The translations under genes and the position numbers were made by a program. Of a stretch of DNA of 64,000 nt, positions 34,003 through 43,514 are shown one piece after another; position 1 is the first letter of the stretch; the number at the start of each line of letters is the position of its first letter. The stretch comes from Clostridium grantii DSM 8605 (lineage in GTDB: Bacteria > Bacillota > Clostridia > Clostridiales > Clostridiaceae): assembly GCF_900129965.1 (NCBI RefSeq), contig NZ_FQXM01000005.1, forward strand, positions 62,001 to 126,000, read 5' to 3'. Below the pieces are notes generated by a model, which saw only the letters and a program-made list of their open reading frames with translations, did no database searches and was not told the origin of the DNA.

Positions 34003-35445
34003 TCAATTTTTCCAAAATTTTGGTGATAATAAAGCAATCACTGTGAAGAGTTCAAGTCTTCCTAATAACATAAAAAAGGATAATAATAACTTACTAAAGC
34101 TTGAAAACTGTGAGTAAGTATGGGTTGGCCCAACAAATTCAAAACCTGGGCCTATATTACCTAGAGTTGCAGCAACTGCACTGGTAGAACCCATTAAACC
34201 AATACCTTCCAAGGATATGAGGATAGAACCAAAGATAAATATCAACATATATAACACAAAAAATCCAGAAATATTAAGTAAATTATCATCAGAAATAGGC
34301 TTATCATCAATTTTTATAGAAACAATAGCTCTAGGATGAAGAATCTTAACTATTTCTCTTTTAATAAGTTTTATCAATGCTAGAATTCTTATTACTTTTA
34401 TTGATCCACCCGTGGAACCAGCACTTCCTCCTACAAACATAAGCATAAAAAGAATTGCTTTTGAGAAGGTTGTCCATTGCTCATAATCAAAGGTGGTGTA
34501 TCCAGTTGTTGTAATAATTGAACTTACCTGAAAAAATGAATGTTTAAAAGAAGTAAATAAATCACCATATAAATGTATATTCATATCAATAGTAATAAAT
34601 AAAACACATATTCCTATAATACTAAGATAGAGCCTTAGTTCGCTATTTTTGATTACATCCCTCCATTTTCCCTTAAAAACATCATAATAAAGAGAAAAAT
34701 TAGTGCCAGACATAACCATAAAAATAGAAATAACAATGGTTATATAAGAACTATTAAAAGCTCCAATACTACCATTTCTAGTAGAAAATCCACCTGTACC
34801 TAATGTCCCGAAGGTATGCACAGCAGATTCAAAGGGAGTCATTCCACCTAACATTAATAGAATAAATTCAACTAAGGAAATGATTATATAAGAAGTATAC
34901 AAAATTTTTGCAGTATCTTTAATTTTAGGTACAATTTTATCCGCTATGGGGCCAGGGCTTTCAGCTTTAAATACATAAAAACCACCTGCTCCCATCATAG
35001 GAAGTACTGCAACGGCAACAACCAAAATACCCATACCACCAATCCAGTGAGTAAAAGAACGCCAAAATAATATTCCCATAGGAAGTACTTCGATATCATC
35101 AATAATAGTGGCACCAGTAGTGGTGAAACCAGATACAGTTTCAAAAAATGCATCGACAAAACTAGGGATACTGCCAGATAAGTAAAAAGGAAGCGCACCA
35201 AAAATTGATGCAAAAATCCAACCTAAAGTTACGATAGCAAGGCCTTCCTTTACTTTTATTCTTATTTTAGTAACAGATATTCTTGTAAATGCAAAACCTA
35301 TTAAGCAGGTTAAGGCTATACTTACGCCAAAAGCTACCATATCCGTTTGTTTACTAACTATTGAAATAATAAATGGTGGAAGCATACTTACCCCAATAAT
35401 AAGTAAAAGATACCCTAATACTTTGAAAATAAATTTATAATTCAT
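34003..35445 (-). CDS. trkH: TrkH-type potassium uptake channel subunit
   Basis: The 480-residue membrane protein has the four pore loops of the TrkH/KtrB family: TTTGATII, GTLGTGGFST, TTTGYTTFD and TLGNIGPGFE, each around a selectivity Gly. GGMGILVVAVAVLP lies after the first loop. It moves K+ with TrkA as cytosolic regulator. The start directly abuts the trkA stop, so they form one operon. Length is normal. Confidence 0.96.
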   Translation of the reverse strand: MNYKFIFKVLGYLLLIIGVSMLPPFIISIVSKQTDMVAFGVSIALTCLIGFAFTRISVTKIRIKVKEGLAIVTLGWIFASIFGALPFYLSGSIPSFVDAFFETVSGFTTTGATIIDDIEVLPMGILFWRSFTHWIGGMGILVVAVAVLPMMGAGGFYVFKAESPGPIADKIVPKIKDTAKILYTSYIIISLVEFILLMLGGMTPFESAVHTFGTLGTGGFSTRNGSIGAFNSSYITIVISIFMVMSGTNFSLYYDVFKGKWRDVIKNSELRLYLSIIGICVLFITIDMNIHLYGDLFTSFKHSFFQVSSIITTTGYTTFDYEQWTTFSKAILFMLMFVGGSAGSTGGSIKVIRILALIKLIKREIVKILHPRAIVSIKIDDKPISDDNLLNISGFFVLYMLIFIFGSILISLEGIGLMGSTSAVAATLGNIGPGFEFVGPTHTYSQFSSFSKLLLSFFMLLGRLELFTVIALLSPKFWKN

Positions 35446-36801
35446 CTAAAAACCATCCTTTAACCTAAAGAAATTTTCTAAAGCTGGAACTTCTGATAAA
35501 AGGGAGAATACTACAATACGATCTCCAGCTTGTAAAGTAGAATCACCATTAGGAACAATAACTTTATCCTCATGAACAATAGATGCAATAATGATTCCAT
35601 TAGGTAGATTTAGATTTTTAATAGGTTTATTTAAAACTTGTAAATTATCAGAAACTATAATTTCAGTTACCTCAGCTTGGCCATCAAGAAGTAAAGAAAC
35701 TGAAACAACTCGTCCACCACGAATATACTTTAAAATATCGCTGGCAGTAATGTTTACGGGGTTAATTGCTAAATCAATTCCTAATCTTTCAATAATATTC
35801 ACATAACTTTGTCTTGAAATTTTAGCAATAACTTTATCAATATTTAATTGTTTTGCCCTTAAAGACATAAAAAGATTTTCTTCATCATAACCAGTTACAC
35901 CTATAAAAGCATCCATTTGAGCTAAATCCTCTTCTTCTAAAAGATTGCTATCTGTACCATTACCATGAATAACTAAAGTGTTATCATGAAGATTGTCGGC
36001 TAAATATTTACACCTATCAAGGTCTGATTCTATAATTTTAACATAAACGCCTCTTTTAGAAAGACTAGCAGCTAAATAGTATCCAATTTTTCCTCCACCA
36101 AGAATCATAACTTTTTTTACAGTTTTTTTATCAATAGACTGTTTTAAACTTCTAGCCACAGTTTCAAGATTGGATCTATGACCAAAAACATATATAAAAT
36201 CGTTTTCCTTTAAAATTGTATCACCATTAGGCACAATAATATCACCGTTTCTAGACACAGCAACTATTAATATGTCATCAATAAAATTTACTTGACTTAT
36301 ACTTTTATTCACGAAATTAGGAAGATTTTTAATGTTAAAGTAAGCTAAAGAAACCTTTCCTCCAGCATAGTCACCAAAGTGGAAAGTATAACTTTCCATT
36401 AAATATCTTAAAATTTCATTTGAAGTTGCTAGTTCAGGATTAATAACATGATCTATATTATAAACATTTTTCATATAATCTAATTGATTAGAATATTCAG
36501 GATTTCTAATTCGAGCAATACTGCTTTTACATCCTAAATTTTTAGCTATTGAACTGATTAATATATTGATCTCATCACTGCTTGTAACTGAAATAATTAA
36601 ATCATAAGATGCTATATTTACTTCTTCAAGAACTTCTTTTACTGCTCCATTAGCAGTTATTGTTAATACGTCTAAATGGTCCTTAAGTCGCTCAAGAACA
36701 CTTGGGTTGTTGTCCATTATGGTAACATGAATTTCTCCATTGAGCATTGCTGTTGCTAGCTTTGTTCCAAGTTTACCCGCTCCTATAATCATTACTTTCA
36801 T
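35446..36801 (-). CDS. trkA: TrkA potassium channel regulatory subunit
   Basis: The 451-residue protein has two RCK repeats, each a Rossmann NAD-binding domain (VMIIGAGKLGTKLA at 3-16; VMILGGGKIGYYLA in the second half) followed by a TrkA-C domain (IPNGDTILKENDFIYVFG; VPNGDSTLQAGDRIVVFS). It gates TrkH in response to nucleotides. It is the first gene of the trkAH operon; AAAGG precedes the ATG. Confidence 0.96.
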   Translation of the reverse strand: MKVMIIGAGKLGTKLATAMLNGEIHVTIMDNNPSVLERLKDHLDVLTITANGAVKEVLEEVNIASYDLIISVTSSDEINILISSIAKNLGCKSSIARIRNPEYSNQLDYMKNVYNIDHVINPELATSNEILRYLMESYTFHFGDYAGGKVSLAYFNIKNLPNFVNKSISQVNFIDDILIVAVSRNGDIIVPNGDTILKENDFIYVFGHRSNLETVARSLKQSIDKKTVKKVMILGGGKIGYYLAASLSKRGVYVKIIESDLDRCKYLADNLHDNTLVIHGNGTDSNLLEEEDLAQMDAFIGVTGYDEENLFMSLRAKQLNIDKVIAKISRQSYVNIIERLGIDLAINPVNITASDILKYIRGGRVVSVSLLLDGQAEVTEIIVSDNLQVLNKPIKNLNLPNGIIIASIVHEDKVIVPNGDSTLQAGDRIVVFSLLSEVPALENFFRLKDGF

Positions 36802-36950
36802 GATATACCAACCTTTCTGTCAAATTTTATACCCAGTTTTTAAATTTTTTATCCTAGTTTCTATATTAAAGGATAGAATTATTTATTTCAATGAATTTGG
36901 CAAATTGAATAAATAATATCGAAAAAAGTAGAAATTTAGTACAAAAGAAT

Positions 36951-37847
36951 TTATTTAGTAGTTAGAATATTAATAGTTCTATATTCATTGGGAGAAATTC
37001 CTTCATTTTTTTTAAATGATCTAATCAGGTGCGATCTATCTGTATAACCACATAGTTCGGCTATGTTTTCTAGAGATAATGTGGTAGTGCTTAAAAGTGT
37101 TTTTAGCTTAGAATGACGCAAATTTTGACTGTATGACCCCAAGGTTTCCCCAGTCTCTTGTTTAAATATACGATTAAGGGTATCACGATGGTAATGAAAT
37201 TCACCAGATAATTCATCACTGGTTACCAGTCTGTGGTTATGGGACTCTAAATACCGTTTAATATCCATTACTAAAAAGCGTTGGTCACGTAAAAATGAAG
37301 AATCTTCTTTCAAATGGTCTAGTGTTTCTAACAATAATTGACACAAATATGTTTTACATTGAAGAAACCATTTATTATCTTTGGAGGTATATATTTTATA
37401 TAAGGATAAGAATATAGACAAAGTATTAATTGGGTTTATAACAGAATATATTGAAGGTAATCTTTTATTAGGTACAAATAAAGCCTGACCTCTTATGAAG
37501 TGCCTAGTATAATCCAAAGGATAAGTTTTGCTTATTTCTTGATTTTCAATAAATAAGGATAAAGCTTCTTGGTCAATAGAATCAGTTAAATCAAAATGAA
37601 CCCAATAAGTTTCAATAATATCTCTTGAGTCTAGTTGATGAAATACTTTTGGAGGAATTATTAGCATATGTCCATCAAAACATTCATCAATATGGTCATC
37701 ATAAATAACAGCCATCCTACCTTTGTGACAATAAATAAATTCATAGTCGTAAATAAATCTTTTAGGGCCTAGGTTAATTCTTTTTCCTTCAATGCCAACT
37801 TTTCTGATGCAAGGGTTAATGGATTGAATGGTTAATATATGATTCAT
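36951..37847 (-). CDS. AraC-family transcriptional regulator
   Basis: The 298-residue protein has an N-terminal cupin-like domain (YEFIYCHKGRMAVIYDD, IIPPKVFHQLDS) and a C-terminal AraC pair of helix-turn-helices (YHRDTLNRIFKQETGETLGSY, LCGYTDRSHLIRSFKKNEGISP). It is divergent from the sulfatase gene, 110 nt away, the classical layout for a local activator. GAGGTGAT precedes the ATG. The signal is unknown; a sulfated sugar or choline-sulfate-like compound is a reasonable guess. Confidence 0.92.
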   Translation of the reverse strand: MNHILTIQSINPCIRKVGIEGKRINLGPKRFIYDYEFIYCHKGRMAVIYDDHIDECFDGHMLIIPPKVFHQLDSRDIIETYWVHFDLTDSIDQEALSLFIENQEISKTYPLDYTRHFIRGQALFVPNKRLPSIYSVINPINTLSIFLSLYKIYTSKDNKWFLQCKTYLCQLLLETLDHLKEDSSFLRDQRFLVMDIKRYLESHNHRLVTSDELSGEFHYHRDTLNRIFKQETGETLGSYSQNLRHSKLKTLLSTTTLSLENIAELCGYTDRSHLIRSFKKNEGISPNEYRTINILTTK

Positions 37848-37957
37848 ATTATCACCTCATGTCGGAATTATACACTTATTATATCGAAGTTTTACCTACA
37901 ATGTAAGATGAAAATTGCTATATACTTAAAATAGTACTTTATATGGGAGGTTGTAAA

Positions 37958-39436
37958 ATGTCAAGAAATCAAGTTATTTTAATTATGACGGATACACAAA
38001 GAAAAGATATGCTAAGTTGTTATAATAAAGAATTAAACATGAATACACCTTTTTTAGATAAAATTGCAAATGAAGGTATAAGATATGAACGTGCATATAC
38101 AGCACAACCAGTATGTGGGCCAGCAAGGTCAGCAATTTTTACAGGAACATTTCCACATACCAATGGAAGTTTTGGTAATAGCATGGCTCTTAGCCAAACA
38201 ACTAAAACTATTGGACAAAGGTTAACAAAGGCAGGGGTTCATTCGGCTTATGTTGGTAAATGGCATTTAGACGGAGGAGACTATTTTGGTGAAGGAAAAT
38301 GTCCAAATGGTTGGGACAAAGAATATTGGTTTGATATGAGAAATTATTTGGATTTAATGAGTGAAGAAGATCGTTTTATATCTAGAAAAACCAAAACAAG
38401 TTTTGAAAAGGAGGTAGCACCAAGTTTTACATATGCTCATCAATGTAGTGACCGTGCAATTGATTTTATTGAAAAACACAAAGATGAGGATTATTTTTTA
38501 GTGATATCTTATGATGAACCTCATCAACCATTTTTAGCACCTAGTAATTATTTTGAATTATTTAAGAATAGAAATCATAATAATTACGGAAATATTAATG
38601 TTGACCTTAAAGATCATCCAGAACATATCAGATTATGGGCAGAAACTGTTAATAATAATGATTATTCTGCTTATGAATTAATGGGTTGCAATGCTTATGT
38701 AGATAAAGAAATAGGTAGAGTGGTTGATGCTATTGATTCTTTTGCAAATGACGCTTGTATTATTTACACATCTGATCATGGGTCAGCTTTAGGGGCTCAT
38801 GGTTTATGGGATAAAGGCCCAGCTATGTATGAAGAAATAACAAATATTCCATTTTTAGTGAAGTGGAATAAAAAAATAACTCCAGCACAAGTAAGTGAGA
38901 ATCCAGTATCTCATATTGATATTGTGCCAACAGTAATGGATATTTTTGATTTAGAGCTACCTAAATGTCTTGAAGGTAAAAGTATGTTACCAGAGCTTAT
39001 TAATTCTAATATTAAAACAAATGAATATGTTTTTACAGAGTTTAGTAGATATGAAGTAGACCATGACGGTTTTGGTGGTTTTCAACCAATTAGATCAGTA
39101 ACAGATGGACGTTATAAGTTATCAATCAATTTGCTTACCACAGATGAATTGTATGATACAAAAGAAGATCCATGTGAAATGCATAATTTAATTGAAAGTG
39201 AATCACATATAAGCATAAGAAATAAATTACATGATACAGTGCTTAAGTTTATGGATGAAACTAGAGACCCATTTAGAGGATATTATTGGGAACGCCGTCC
39301 TTGGAGAATAGATGCAAAACCAGCGCATTGGGAATATACAGGTATGACTAGACAAAGATACACAGAAGAGGATGAAGTTCATCAACTTGATTATTCAACA
39401 GGTCTTCCTATAACGGAATACGTTAGAAAGAAGTAG
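37958..39436 (+). CDS. Sulfatase (Cys-type, formylglycine dependent)
   Basis: The 492-residue alkaline phosphatase/sulfatase-fold protein carries the sulfatase signature CGPARS, with Cys53 the residue turned into formylglycine. Metal-site segments are LIMTDTQRKD near the start and YTSDHGSALGAHGLWDKG in the middle. The C-terminus YYWERRPWRID is typical of arylsulfatase A-like family members. There is no signal peptide, so it is cytoplasmic, unlike many mucin sulfatases. ATG 37958 follows GGGAGG at 7 nt; an ATG at 37943 precedes that site. The oxygen-independent Cys maturase (anSME) is not adjacent; the radical SAM gene at 61712 does not look like one. Confidence 0.93.
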   Translation: MSRNQVILIMTDTQRKDMLSCYNKELNMNTPFLDKIANEGIRYERAYTAQPVCGPARSAIFTGTFPHTNGSFGNSMALSQTTKTIGQRLTKAGVHSAYVGKWHLDGGDYFGEGKCPNGWDKEYWFDMRNYLDLMSEEDRFISRKTKTSFEKEVAPSFTYAHQCSDRAIDFIEKHKDEDYFLVISYDEPHQPFLAPSNYFELFKNRNHNNYGNINVDLKDHPEHIRLWAETVNNNDYSAYELMGCNAYVDKEIGRVVDAIDSFANDACIIYTSDHGSALGAHGLWDKGPAMYEEITNIPFLVKWNKKITPAQVSENPVSHIDIVPTVMDIFDLELPKCLEGKSMLPELINSNIKTNEYVFTEFSRYEVDHDGFGGFQPIRSVTDGRYKLSINLLTTDELYDTKEDPCEMHNLIESESHISIRNKLHDTVLKFMDETRDPFRGYYWERRPWRIDAKPAHWEYTGMTRQRYTEEDEVHQLDYSTGLPITEYVRKK

Positions 39437-39475
39437 AAATATTGACTAATGAAGAAAATTTTTTATATATTTTAT

Positions 39476-39507
39476 AGGAAGGGCGCAGCTTTGTGTCCCT
39501 TCCTTTT
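39476..39507 (+). terminator. Terminator after the sulfatase gene
   Basis: GGAAGGG...CCCTTCC hairpin with inner partial pairing, then TTTT. Confidence 0.85.
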
Positions 39508-39647
39508 AGTACTGTATAAAGAAGATTTTAATGCATAAAAAGTAAATAATTCTTAAAAAACAGTTAAAAATATTGAAAAATAAGATATAATAATATAACA
39601 GGAGTATGAACTGAATATATAAAATGAATATTAATGAGGTGAAGGTA

Positions 39648-41942
39648 TTGAATATTTTACCAATAGCAAACAATATAAAAATGACACTTTTTTTTATTGC
39701 TGGATTGATAGTTATAATAATTGCATTGTTATTTATAAATAAATCAAGAAGAAAAATGAAAATAGAAAATTACGGATTGGAAAGTCTTTTTGATAATATG
39801 CAAGAAGGATTTGCAATTCATGAAATAATTTGTGATGAAAATGGTAATCCTGTGGATTATAAGTTTTTAGATGTGAATAAATCATTTGAAAACATTACAG
39901 GTTTGAAAAAGAATGTAATTAAGAACAAAACGGTAAAAGAAATATTACCTCAAACAGAAAAAGAATGGATTGAAAAATATGGGAAAGTAGCTTTGACGGG
40001 TGAAGCTACAAGTTTTAGCAATTATTCTAAAGAGTTGGGAAAACATTTTAATGTTAGTGTGTACAGTCCTATGAAGAAGCAGTTTATTACTATGTTTACA
40101 GATATAACTGAGCAAGTACAAGCTAAAGAGAAAAGCGAAATGGAAAGAAATATACTTGAGATTATACTTGAAGATACATTATCAGGTTATTGGGATTGGA
40201 ATATAGAAAATGAAACAGTTTATTTTAGTCCTTCTTTTAAAAAAATGTTTGGATATGAAAATGATGAAATTGAAAATTCTAATGAATCTTGGAAAAAACT
40301 TATCTTTCAAGAGGACTTACAAAAATTGAAATATAATTTTAATAGGCATGTAGAAAGTCAAGGAAGAGTTGCCTATTACAATGAAGTTAGATATCATCAT
40401 AAAGATGGGTCTATAGTATGGGTTATTTGTTCAGGTCGAGTTATAGAATGGTCACCAGAAAACAAACCATTAAAGATGGTGGGGTGTCATATAAATATTA
40501 CAAGTATAAAAAAACTTGAAGAACAGCTTAAAAAAGAAAAATCTTTATTTCAAACAACCTTACATTCATTAGGTGATGGGGTAATAGCAACTGATAAATA
40601 TGGTAAAATACATATAATGAATACTGTAGCAGAAGAACTTACAGGTTGGGTTTATAAGGAAGCTAAAGGACTTGACGCTAAGGAAATATTTAACATTATA
40701 GATGAGCACACTAAAGAAAAATGTGAAAATTACGTTAACCAAGTTTTACAAACAGGAAATATGGTTGAATTAGAAAACGATATTGTTTTGATTAAAAAAA
40801 ATGGTGAGGAATTATCAATTGAAGAAAGTATAGCGCCTATAAAAGATAAAAATAATAATATTAATGGAGCAGTAATTGTATTTAGAGACTTTACAGATAA
40901 GAAAGAAAAGCAAGAGAAAATATCCTATCTTAGTTATCATGATCAGTTAACAGATTTGTATAATAGAAGATTTTTTGAAGAAGAACTAGTACGATTGGAT
41001 ACTGATAGAAATTTACCATTTACCATTGCCATGATAGATGTTAATGGATTAAAACTAACAAATGATGCTTTTGGACATTTGGTAGGAGATGAACTTTTAA
41101 GAAAAGTAAGTGATGCGTTAAAAAGAGAATGTAGAAGCGACGATATAATAGCAAGAATTGGAGGGGATGAGTTTATAATCTTATTTCCTAAAACTAATCA
41201 TGAAGAAACTCAAATTATTATTAAAAGAATTTATAAAGCTATTTCTGAAGAATATTTTGAAAATGGCGTAATTTCTGTATCCATAGGATGGGATACAAAA
41301 ACAAGTAAAGAGCAAGAAATGAAAGATATTTTTATTAAAGCAGAAGAACATATGTATAGTAAAAAGCTTACAGAAAGTCAAAGTATGCGAAATAAAACTA
41401 TAAAAGTGATTTTTGATGCTTTATACGAAAAAAATGGTAGGGAAAAAGTTCATTCTGAAAAAGTAAGTTTAATTAGTAAAAAAATTGCTGAAGTTATGAA
41501 ACTTGATGATGAAAATATAAAAGAAGCTGAAACTGCTGGATTAATGCATGATATTGGAAAAATATCAATTGATGAAGAAGTTTTAAATAAGCCAAAAAAA
41601 TTGACAGAAGAAGAATTTCAAGAAGTAAAAAAGCACCCCAAAAATAGTTACCAAATATTAAAGTCAGTTGATAAATATTCCTCTTTAGCAGAATATGTAC
41701 TTTCTCATCACGAAAGGTGGGATGGAACTGGATATCCAAGAAAACTCAAGAATGATGAAATACCATTAATTGCCAGAATCATAACTTTAGCTGATGCATA
41801 TGAATCAATGACATCATGTAAACCATACAATAGAAGATTAACCAAAAAAGAAGCGATAGAAGAAATTAGAAAATATTCAGGAACTCAATTTGATCCAAGC
41901 GTAGTTGAAGCTTTTTTCACCATTGATATAAATGACCTGTAA
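39648..41942 (+). CDS. Membrane PAS-GGDEF-HD-GYP cyclic di-GMP enzyme
   Basis: The 764-residue protein has one membrane helix near 9-35, three PAS-like domains (about 45-160, 165-285, 295-420), a GGDEF domain and an HD-GYP domain. GGDEF (505-509) is intact, with an RxxD inhibitory site (RSDD) five residues earlier. The HD-GYP part has His634-Asp635 and HHERWDGTGYP (GYP at 695-697). It could both make and break cyclic di-GMP. I prefer TTG 39648, since GAGGTG lies 6 nt before it; the ATG at 39624 has no site. It is monocistronic. Confidence 0.88.
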   Translation: MNILPIANNIKMTLFFIAGLIVIIIALLFINKSRRKMKIENYGLESLFDNMQEGFAIHEIICDENGNPVDYKFLDVNKSFENITGLKKNVIKNKTVKEILPQTEKEWIEKYGKVALTGEATSFSNYSKELGKHFNVSVYSPMKKQFITMFTDITEQVQAKEKSEMERNILEIILEDTLSGYWDWNIENETVYFSPSFKKMFGYENDEIENSNESWKKLIFQEDLQKLKYNFNRHVESQGRVAYYNEVRYHHKDGSIVWVICSGRVIEWSPENKPLKMVGCHINITSIKKLEEQLKKEKSLFQTTLHSLGDGVIATDKYGKIHIMNTVAEELTGWVYKEAKGLDAKEIFNIIDEHTKEKCENYVNQVLQTGNMVELENDIVLIKKNGEELSIEESIAPIKDKNNNINGAVIVFRDFTDKKEKQEKISYLSYHDQLTDLYNRRFFEEELVRLDTDRNLPFTIAMIDVNGLKLTNDAFGHLVGDELLRKVSDALKRECRSDDIIARIGGDEFIILFPKTNHEETQIIIKRIYKAISEEYFENGVISVSIGWDTKTSKEQEMKDIFIKAEEHMYSKKLTESQSMRNKTIKVIFDALYEKNGREKVHSEKVSLISKKIAEVMKLDDENIKEAETAGLMHDIGKISIDEEVLNKPKKLTEEEFQEVKKHPKNSYQILKSVDKYSSLAEYVLSHHERWDGTGYPRKLKNDEIPLIARIITLADAYESMTSCKPYNRRLTKKEAIEEIRKYSGTQFDPSVVEAFFTIDINDL

Positions 41943-41954
41943 TTAATAAACATA

Positions 41955-41990
41955 AAAATGGTGTATGCAATTTTGCCCACACCATTTTGA
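41955..41990 (+). terminator. Terminator of the GGDEF/HD-GYP gene
   Basis: AAAATGGTGT / ACACCATTTT, 10-bp stem, followed by GATTTT. Confidence 0.85.
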
Positions 41991-41997
41991 TTTTATG

Positions 41998-42026
41998 AAA
42001 GACCATAAATTAATTTTATGGTCTTT
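41998..42026 (-). terminator. Terminator of the cupin gene
   Basis: AAAGACCATAAA / TTTATGGTCTTT, perfect 12-bp stem with loop TTAAT, 10 nt from the cupin stop. Reading from the cupin gene, the T-rich tail is on its far side. Confidence 0.8.
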
Positions 42027-42036
42027 GTTGAGTTAT

Positions 42037-42663
42037 TTAGTAAAGAAACTCGTCTTCTTTTTCTGATGCTTCAGCTATTGCTTTAGTTTCATGAACGGTA
42101 CCAAATGGATGCTGAGGTGGTGCATAGATAGAGTAAAGTTTAAGTGCTTTGTCACCAGTATTGATTAAATTGTGCCATGTTCCAGCAGGGATTAAGATGG
42201 CAGAGTCATCTACTATTTTTTTTTGAAAGCATAAGTTATTTTTGGTGTTACCCATTTTAATAATTCCTTCTCCTTCTTCAACTCTTAAAAACTGGTCAAT
42301 TGTAGGATGAATCTCTAAGCCTATATCTTCACCTACAGGAATGCTCATTAAGGTTACTTGTAAATGGTCACCTGTCCATAAAGCAGTACGATAAGTATTA
42401 TTTCTTATAGTAGCTTCATTAATATCAAACACAAAGGGTTCTGGTCCGTAATCTTTTAATTTAATTAAACCATTATCGTCCATTTCCTCATTAAAGAAAG
42501 CTTGTTGATTTCTGAAGAATTGAAAAAATTCAGGGTTATCCATGGGAGCTGTACCAAAGTAAGGAGATGGATACATTGTATAAGCATTATACATATTGTA
42601 TAAGTTACACATTGGGACATTTGGGTAATAAAAAGATGCATAAGGGTTATAAACATTATACAT
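42037..42663 (-). CDS. Cupin protein with Tyr/Asn/Pro-rich N-terminus
   Basis: In this 208-residue protein, residues 1-40 are low complexity, rich in Tyr, Asn, Pro and Met (MYNVYNPYASFYYPN), like the tails of some spore-coat proteins. The rest is one cupin barrel: motif 1 GLEIHPTIDQFLRVEEGEG and motif 2 PAGTWHNLINTG, with His in each but Thr in place of the second motif-1 His. ATG 42663 follows AAAGGA at 8 nt; the upstream TTG overlaps that site. The function is unknown; sugar-epimerase or spore-associated roles are possible. Confidence 0.8.
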   Translation of the reverse strand: MYNVYNPYASFYYPNVPMCNLYNMYNAYTMYPSPYFGTAPMDNPEFFQFFRNQQAFFNEEMDDNGLIKLKDYGPEPFVFDINEATIRNNTYRTALWTGDHLQVTLMSIPVGEDIGLEIHPTIDQFLRVEEGEGIIKMGNTKNNLCFQKKIVDDSAILIPAGTWHNLINTGDKALKLYSIYAPPQHPFGTVHETKAIAEASEKEDEFLY

Positions 42664-42787
42664 GGTTTTTGTTCCTTTCAAAGTATTATAAAATTATAAT
42701 ATGCTTTATGATTATATAAGGTGATTTCAATGGCGATAGAAAAGTTAGTGTTCATCTTAGTTTTACTTAAAGGATACCTATATTAAT

Positions 42788-43143
42788 TTATACTTTAGAG
42801 CATGCATTAAGTGCATATTATACAGAACTTACACATGGAGCAGGACTTATTATGTTGTCTGAATCTTATTATAGATTCTTTGCAGATAAAGTTCCTGAAA
42901 AATTTATTGACATGGCTAAAGCACTTGGATATGAAAATCCTACAAACCAGAACATTTTGTGGATAGACTTTTAGAAATGCAGGAAGCTTGTGGAGTAAAT
43001 GAACTAAAATTATCTGATTTTAATATTGATAAAGATAATATGCTGAAAATGTAATGGATACAATGGGGGGACTTTTCAAACTAGACCCATATAAATTGTC
43101 TTTAGAAGAAACAACATTAATTCTTAAGAATGCATATAAATAA
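42788..43143 (+). pseudogene. Iron-containing alcohol dehydrogenase, C-terminal remnant with frameshifts
   Basis: The frame reading HALSAYYTELTHGAGLIM continues to ALGYENPT, then a frameshift near 42940 leads to PEHFVDRLLEMQEACGVN. A second shift near 43050 leads to ENVMDTMGGLFKLDPYKLS and a final TAA at 43143. These are successive segments of the C-terminal half of group III iron alcohol dehydrogenases, including the iron-binding His region (THGAGL). The N-terminal NAD(P) domain is absent. At least two frameshifts and one large deletion make it dead. It lies between the cupin and LuxR-type genes. Confidence 0.88.
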
Positions 43144-43304
43144 TACTTATTTTGAATAAAAAAATATAATAAATTTTATAAAAAACATAAAAGAACTAGA
43201 TGAAAATACATCTCCAAAAATAAAATTATATTGTTCATATAAAAGAATGATGGAATATTATTAAGAAGATATAAGAAATAGTTGTAAAATTTGATTAATT
43301 GAAA
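43144..43304. other. A+T-rich gap without a gene
   Basis: Between the pseudogene and the hairpin at 43305, I see only short frames without ribosome sites. Together with 42664-42787 this forms a decayed region. Confidence 0.5.
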
Positions 43305-43362
43305 AAAATGAGAGAAAATATAGATTTTATACAAATCATATTTTCTCTCATTTTGATTTTTT
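43305..43362 (+). terminator. Long hairpin terminator downstream of the alcohol dehydrogenase remnant
   Basis: A perfect 17-bp stem, AAAATGAGAGAAAATAT with ATATTTTCTCTCATTTT (43305-43321, 43338-43354), is followed by GATTTTTTG. It may be a leftover of the dead gene. Confidence 0.8.
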
Positions 43363-43514
43363 GTTATAAAAGCTTGCGAAAATGAAGTTTGTTAATATAA
43401 TCATAAAAACTAATTATTTTTAATAATATAACAGAAAAAATAATTAAAAATTATTAATATTGCAATTAATTTGATAATATATTACAATATTAATAAAAGC
43501 AAGAGGGTGATATA

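Noticed and set aside
39508..39647. Cyclic di-GMP riboswitch before the GGDEF/HD-GYP gene
   Set aside because: No GEMM-type conserved core is present here or before the EAL gene at 51833.
42731..42787. 18-codon frame starting ATG after a GGTGAT site
   Set aside because: Too short, hydrophobic and in a decayed region; no evidence of translation.
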